In this document: positions 60,228-64,000 of the stretch, one piece after another
How the letters are laid out: every line of letters starts with the position of its first letter
How positions within the stretch are numbered: position 1 is the stretch's first letter
NCBI RefSeq assembly: GCF_003096275.1
Contig: NZ_QENQ01000001.1
Location: 3,494,009 to 3,558,008 of the forward strand
Source of the DNA: Sphingomonas pokkalii
GTDB taxonomy: Bacteria; Pseudomonadota; Alphaproteobacteria; Sphingomonadales; Sphingomonadaceae
Length of the DNA: 64,000 bases
Reading direction: 5' to 3'
The notes under the pieces: model-generated
What the model was told of the DNA's origin: nothing
The model's database searches: none
Seen by the model: only the letters and a program-made list of their open reading frames with translations
Position numbers and translations under genes: made by a program

Positions 60228-61342
60228 TGGAGATCGTCGCGGCGGTGCTGGCGCAGTCGGGCGGGCATGCCAGACCCTATCGGGAGCATGCGCCGCTCGA
60301 ACTCAAGCGGCTGACGCTCGATCCGCCGCGGCCGGGCGAATTGCTGATCCGCATCTATGCCGCCGGCCTGTGCCATTCGGACCTGTCGGTGGTGAATGGC
60401 GACCGGCCCCGCCCGATGCCGATGGCGCTCGGCCATGAAGCGACCGGCATCGTCGAACAGACCGGGACGGTGGACGATCCGGGCTTCGCGGTGGGCGATC
60501 GGGTGATCCTGGCGTTCCTGCCTTCGTGCGGCGATTGCCCTCGTTGCCGGGCGGGCGAACCGTTCATGTGCGGGGCGGGTGCGGCCGCCAATGGCGAGGG
60601 GCGGTTGCTGAACGGCGGGCGCAGGCTGCACGATGGCCGTGGCGAGGTGCATCACCATCTGGGCGTCTCGGCCTTTGCCAGCCATGTCGTGGTCGATCGC
60701 CGATCGGCGGTGAAGGTGGATGCCGACATCCCCGCCGAGATCGCCGCCCTGTTCGGCTGTGCGGTGCTGACCGGCGCGGGGGCGGTGATGAACTCCGCCG
60801 CTGTCCGGCCCGGCGAATCCGTGCTGATCTATGGGCTGGGCGGCGTCGGCCTATCGGCGCTGCTGGCCGCGCTTGCCTCGGGTGCGGCGCCGGTGGTCGC
60901 GATCGATCCTTCGCCCGAGAAGCGCGACCTTGCCGAGCGGCTGGGCGCCTCTGCGCTGGCGCCGGGCGAGGCGTTTGCGGACCTGTTTGCCGAAGGCGCG
61001 CCGGACGTGGTGATCGAAACCGTCGGCAAGGCGGCCGTGCTGCAGGCGGCCTATGCCGCGGCGCGGCGGGGTGGGCGGATCGTCACGGTCGGCCTGCCCA
61101 ATCCGGCGGAGACCTTCGCCATTCCCGCCGTGACGCTGGTTGCCGAGGGCAAGACGCTGATCGGCAGCTATATGGGCTCGTCGGTGCCGGCGCGCGATCT
61201 GCCGCGCTACATCGCGCTGTGGCGCGCGGGGCAGCTTCCGGTCGAGGCGCTGCTCACCTCGGTCCGGCCGCTGGCGGACATCAACGACCTGCTCGACAAC
61301 CTCGCCGATGGCAGTGCCATCCGCCAGATCATGGTACCCTGA
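60227..61342 (+). CDS. Zinc-dependent alcohol dehydrogenase
   Basis: This is a 371-residue class III-like ADH of the MDR superfamily. Catalytic-zinc ligands C49 (GLCHSDL) and H70/E71 (GHEATG) are present, and the structural-zinc cysteines are C101, C104, C107 and C115. The Rossmann motif is YGLGGVGLSALLAAL. The start overlaps the lyase stop by one base (TGATG). It probably oxidises an alcohol or a glutathione-type hemithioacetal; which one cannot be told. Confidence 0.92.
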   Translation: MEIVAAVLAQSGGHARPYREHAPLELKRLTLDPPRPGELLIRIYAAGLCHSDLSVVNGDRPRPMPMALGHEATGIVEQTGTVDDPGFAVGDRVILAFLPSCGDCPRCRAGEPFMCGAGAAANGEGRLLNGGRRLHDGRGEVHHHLGVSAFASHVVVDRRSAVKVDADIPAEIAALFGCAVLTGAGAVMNSAAVRPGESVLIYGLGGVGLSALLAALASGAAPVVAIDPSPEKRDLAERLGASALAPGEAFADLFAEGAPDVVIETVGKAAVLQAAYAAARRGGRIVTVGLPNPAETFAIPAVTLVAEGKTLIGSYMGSSVPARDLPRYIALWRAGQLPVEALLTSVRPLADINDLLDNLADGSAIRQIMVP

Positions 61343-61343
61343 C

Positions 61344-62150
61344 ATGACCGCCCTGCACCGTGCCTATGCCGACGGGCCTTTCGGCCAGATCCATTTCCAG
61401 TCCGCGGCCGAAGGCGTGCCGCTGGTCCTGCTCCACCAGGCGGTGATGCATTCGGACCAGTTCTCGAACGTGTTCGCGCCGCTGATCGCGCACGGCCTGC
61501 GGCCGATCGCGATCGACATGCCGGGCTTCGGCATGTCCGACGCGACCGCGCATGTGCCCGGCATCGCGGACTTCGCGCAGGTGGTGCTGCCGGTGCTCGA
61601 TGCGCTGGGGATCGACCGCGCCGTGGTCGGCGGACACCACACCGGCTCGCTGGTCGCGACCGAGACCGCGGTGCGCCACCCGGACCGGGTGCGCGGGCTG
61701 GTGATGGGCGGGACGATGGTGATGCCCGACGCGCAGCGGCTGGCGATGCGCGACAGCTTCGCCGAGCGCGAGAAGAAATTCGGGCCGCTGCCGGGCGGGC
61801 AGCACATGGTCGAGCTGTTCGCGACGCGCGAGCGCTTCGCTGCCGGCACCGTCGATCTCGCCAGGATCAGCGAGTATGTGACCCAGGCTTTGGTGGCGCG
61901 CGGTCCCTATTGGTACGGGCACCATGCCGCGTTCGACTATGATCATGTCGCGGCGATCCGGGCGCTGGCCGTACCGGCGATGATCCTCAGCAACAGCGGC
62001 GACATGATCCATGAAGCGGCCGTCGCGGCGCATGCCTTGCGGCCCGATATTCCGTTGGTCACGCTGCCTGGCGGTGGCATCGACATTGTCGACCAGGCGC
62101 CGCAGGCCTGGGCGGACGCGATCGCCGATTTCGTCGCGACGCTGCCCTGA
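61344..62150 (+). CDS. Alpha/beta-hydrolase-fold protein with GHHTG at the nucleophile position
   Basis: This is a 268-residue cytoplasmic protein. It has the usual fold order: PLVLLHQAVMHSDQF, IDMPGFGMSDAT, then VVGGHHTGSLVATETAV, where the central residue of the G-x-S-x-G elbow is His99 instead of Ser. Later segments (MILSNSGDMIHEAA, LPGGGIDIVDQAP) are weak matches to the usual Asp and His loops, and the C-terminal catalytic His is not obvious. It may be a lyase, a cofactor-free oxygenase-like enzyme or a hydrolase with altered chemistry. It begins two bases after the ADH stop. Confidence 0.8.
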   Translation: MTALHRAYADGPFGQIHFQSAAEGVPLVLLHQAVMHSDQFSNVFAPLIAHGLRPIAIDMPGFGMSDATAHVPGIADFAQVVLPVLDALGIDRAVVGGHHTGSLVATETAVRHPDRVRGLVMGGTMVMPDAQRLAMRDSFAEREKKFGPLPGGQHMVELFATRERFAAGTVDLARISEYVTQALVARGPYWYGHHAAFDYDHVAAIRALAVPAMILSNSGDMIHEAAVAAHALRPDIPLVTLPGGGIDIVDQAPQAWADAIADFVATLP

Positions 62151-62225
62151 TCGACGGCCTGGTCGCAGGCGATGACGATGCCGACACCGATCGTCCCCGT
62201 GTCGACCGCCAGCGGAGGAATGCCC

Positions 62226-62894
62226 ATGCCCACATCGCTCCGTTCCGGCACGATCGCGTATCGCGGCGCCGATGGCGTGGAGACGGGGCGCGAGCGGTTC
62301 GAGCTGATCGCGCATCCAGGCGGCCACATCCTGCGTGCGATGTGCGAGATCGATGCACCGGCGCTGGTGCGGGATGTGACCCTGGCGATGGATGCCGCAT
62401 GGCGCCCGCTGGATGGCTTTTGTCGCATCCATCTCGCCGGCCGATGCGCGGCGGCGCAATGGTTCGACGTGGAAGACGGCATGGTCCGCGTCGCGGGCAG
62501 GCTGGAGGGGCGGTCGGTGCCCGAGCAGCGTATCGCCACCACCGGCCGGCTGCCCTATCTCGGGCTCCACCCGCTGCAGGGCGACGCGCTGATCACCATG
62601 CTGCGCGGCACCGACCAGCCGGGCCGGTTCCTGCCGATCGCCGCCGTCACCAACTCGGTCTCGCCCAATGGCGACGAGGCGCTGGGTACCCAGGCGATGA
62701 CGATCGACGTCGCCTTTGTGGGCGAGACGCAGGTGACGGTCACCGCCGGCAGCTTCCCGGCGCGCCGCTATGCCCTGCGCTGGCGCGCCGACTGGCCGCC
62801 GGCAGACCTGTGGGTGCGGGCCGACGGGGTTTTCCTGCGCATGCACTGGGCCTGGATCGAGGAATGGTACGAACTGGCCGCGATCCATGGCTGA
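62226..62894 (+). CDS. Hypothetical protein, unknown family
   Basis: This is a 222-residue protein without signal peptide or recognised motif. It is mainly beta-strand in character: LRSGTIAYRGADGVETGRER, HLAGRCAAAQWFDVEDG, and ending DLWVRADGVFLRMHWAWIEE. It shares a general resemblance to DUF3108-like single-domain barrels, but I would not assign it. The ATG at 62226 has GGAGG seven bases upstream; the ATG at 62220 is too close. Its end overlaps the VOC gene by eight bases (ATGGCTGA). Confidence 0.65.
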   Translation: MPTSLRSGTIAYRGADGVETGRERFELIAHPGGHILRAMCEIDAPALVRDVTLAMDAAWRPLDGFCRIHLAGRCAAAQWFDVEDGMVRVAGRLEGRSVPEQRIATTGRLPYLGLHPLQGDALITMLRGTDQPGRFLPIAAVTNSVSPNGDEALGTQAMTIDVAFVGETQVTVTAGSFPARRYALRWRADWPPADLWVRADGVFLRMHWAWIEEWYELAAIHG

Positions 62895-63393
62895 ACCGGC
62901 TGTATCCTCGCTGATTCGCGCCACGATCTTCGTGCGCGACCTGGAGCGTGCCGCGCATTTCTATGCCACGCTCGGCTATACCCAGATATATTGGGAAGGG
63001 GTGCTGGACGACTCGTCCGCCTCGACCATCCTCGGCTTTGCCGGGCATGGGCCGCTGGCGGTACGGATCGTCAAGCGCGGCGGGCCGAATTTCGGGATGA
63101 TCGGCCTGTTCCGGATCGATCCGGCGCTGGCTCCCGAGGCGCCCCCCTTGCGCACGGGCCCCGCCCAGATCGGCGAGGTCGCGCTGGTCTTCTATGTCCG
63201 CGACATCCGCGCAACGCTGGCGGCCCTGCGCGCGGCGGGGGCGAGCTGGTCGCCGGAGCCCGAGCTGTTCCGCATGGCCCATCGCGCGCAGCTGGAAGTA
63301 TGTCTGCGCGATGTCGATGGTATCCTGCTCAACCTGGTCGAAACCGACCCGGCCGAGCAGGAACGGTCCACGCCCGAAGGCGTCGCGCTTTAA
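62887..63393 (+). CDS. VOC-superfamily glyoxalase-like protein
   Basis: This is a 168-residue protein with one or two vicinal-oxygen-chelate modules (LIRATIFVRDLERAAHFYATLGY; GEVALVFYVRDIRATLAALRAAG; EVCLRDVDGILLNLVET). The final Glu in LLNLVET fits the metal-binding position. Candidate roles are lyase, epimerase or glyoxalase. It is the last gene of the plus-strand run and converges by four bases on the flavoprotein at the window edge. Confidence 0.8.
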   Translation: MAEPAVSSLIRATIFVRDLERAAHFYATLGYTQIYWEGVLDDSSASTILGFAGHGPLAVRIVKRGGPNFGMIGLFRIDPALAPEAPPLRTGPAQIGEVALVFYVRDIRATLAALRAAGASWSPEPELFRMAHRAQLEVCLRDVDGILLNLVETDPAEQERSTPEGVAL

Positions 63394-64000
63394 AGCCCCA
63401 GATTGCCGGGCGAGAGCAGCCCGCCCGGGTCCAGCGCCGCCTTCAGCGCCCGGACCAACGCCAGCGGCTCCGCCTGCAACCGGCTGGCATAGGGATAGGC
63501 CTTGCCCAGCTGGAAGTTGGTGGCGCCATGTTCCACGAACAGTGCGATGATGTCCGCCTTCAGCTGGTGGACATAGGCGCGCGCTTCCGGGTTGGGCGGG
63601 TAGACCGGCAGGCTGTTGAGATAGTCCGCCGGCACCGCCGCCCGGTGGTACTCGGTGATCGCATCCGGCCAGTACATCGCGATTTCGTACAGGAACCCGC
63701 CCGACCCGACGGTGGCGAACATTCCGCCCAGCCAGATGCCGAGACGTTCCATCTCGGCCGCGCGGTCCGCCAGCATCGCGCGATAGGCCCGCTCGAACGC
63801 CGCCACGTTGCGGTTGGGCAGGATACCGTGGAGCGGCACCCAGCGCTCGCCCGCCGGCCCAAGCGTGTTGAACAGCGGCGCGAACGGCATGCCGCGCACG
63901 ACCGCCGGCACCGTGGCGGGAATCTCCCGCCCCAGGCCCAAGACGAGGGTGCGGATGCGGTGCAGCCGCGCCTTCACCTCGGCATCGTCGAACCCTTCGA
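63390..64000 (-). CDS. VAO/PCMH-type FAD oxidase, C-terminal part, cut by window end
   Basis: About 200 residues of the C-terminal half of a second flavoprotein resembling the one at 21041-22651. Aligned landmarks are WVPLHGILPNRNVAAF, FLYEIAMYWPDAITEYHR and NFQLGKAYPYASRL, ending LDPGGLLSPGNLGL. The reading frame stays open to base 64000, so the FAD-binding domain lies outside the window. Covalent attachment residues cannot be judged. It is convergent with the VOC gene. Confidence 0.88.
   Translation of the reverse strand, partial: EGFDDAEVKARLHRIRTLVLGLGREIPATVPAVVRGMPFAPLFNTLGPAGERWVPLHGILPNRNVAAFERAYRAMLADRAAEMERLGIWLGGMFATVGSGGFLYEIAMYWPDAITEYHRAAVPADYLNSLPVYPPNPEARAYVHQLKADIIALFVEHGATNFQLGKAYPYASRLQAEPLALVRALKAALDPGGLLSPGNLGL

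Overview
The window looks like accessory catabolic DNA from a high-GC alphaproteobacterium, most likely a sphingomonad. This rests on the GC-rich codon use, a TonB-dependent receptor with the sphingomonad-type EIVVTA plug start, several Tat-type signals, and almost no central metabolism or RNA genes. Genus assignment is inference. No rRNA, tRNA, CRISPR array or replication origin was seen. The left edge carries a decayed IS3-family element.

Layout. (1) 1-0.7 kb: IS3-family remnant. (2) 1.0-13.2 kb: a flavin monooxygenase and a maleate-isomerase-like protein; two cysteine amidohydrolases of the isochorismatase family; three PuuE/NodB-fold proteins; an IclR regulator; an HMG-CoA-lyase-like enzyme; a class III CoA-transferase; a GntR regulator; and a first LeuCD-type hydro-lyase. 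(3) 13.2-28.9 kb: a largely exported block with a serine hydrolase, TonB receptor, three DUF1838-like proteins, a VAO/PCMH-type flavoprotein, a cytochrome c, a flavin amine-oxidase-like protein and two secreted alpha/beta hydrolases. (4) 28.9-31.7 kb: a small protein, a methyltransferase and an MFS transporter, on the minus strand. (5) 31.9-45.5 kb: a tightly overlapping 14-gene plus-strand operon (CitE-like lyase, MaoC hydratase, acyl-CoA dehydrogenase, two CoA-transferases, two MmgE/PrpD proteins, an adenylate-forming CoA ligase, amidase, HapK-like, SDR, PuuE-like, crotonase, VOC), followed by a flavin monooxygenase and an aldehyde dehydrogenase. (6) 48.3-53.9 kb, minus strand: ATP-dependent hydantoinase/oxoprolinase HyuB and HyuA, and a second aldehyde dehydrogenase. 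(7) 54-63.4 kb, plus strand: an alpha/beta hydrolase, a GPH-type transporter, another hydrolase, a second LeuCD, an isocitrate-lyase/PEP-mutase-type C-C lyase, a zinc alcohol dehydrogenase, a GHHTG alpha/beta hydrolase, an unknown protein and a VOC protein. The edge carries a second VAO-type flavoprotein, cut by the window end.

How it may fit together (inference). Two chemistries recur. One is opening of cyclic or acyclic C-N bonds (four PuuE-like proteins, two cysteine amidohydrolases, one amidase, HyuAB). The other is hydration followed by retro-aldol cleavage of branched di- or tricarboxylates, encoded as three separate hydratase/lyase pairs: LeuCD-1 with the HMGL-like lyase, MaoC with the CitE-like lyase, and LeuCD-2 with the ICL-type lyase. 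A reasonable reading is degradation of an N-containing cyclic compound. An oxidised ring (imide, hydantoin or lactam-like) would be opened and deamidated to branched dicarboxylates, which would then be activated, hydrated and cleaved to central 2-oxo acids and acyl-CoAs. The exported block would import or oxidise the starting material. The substrate cannot be fixed from sequence.

Regulation. An IclR and a GntR/HutC regulator are encoded. Two intergenic regions next to the GntR gene share a CATTTG-N14-CAAAT element with identical spacing, a strong candidate operator. A separate CGGATAG-type palindrome recurs in front of several transcription units.
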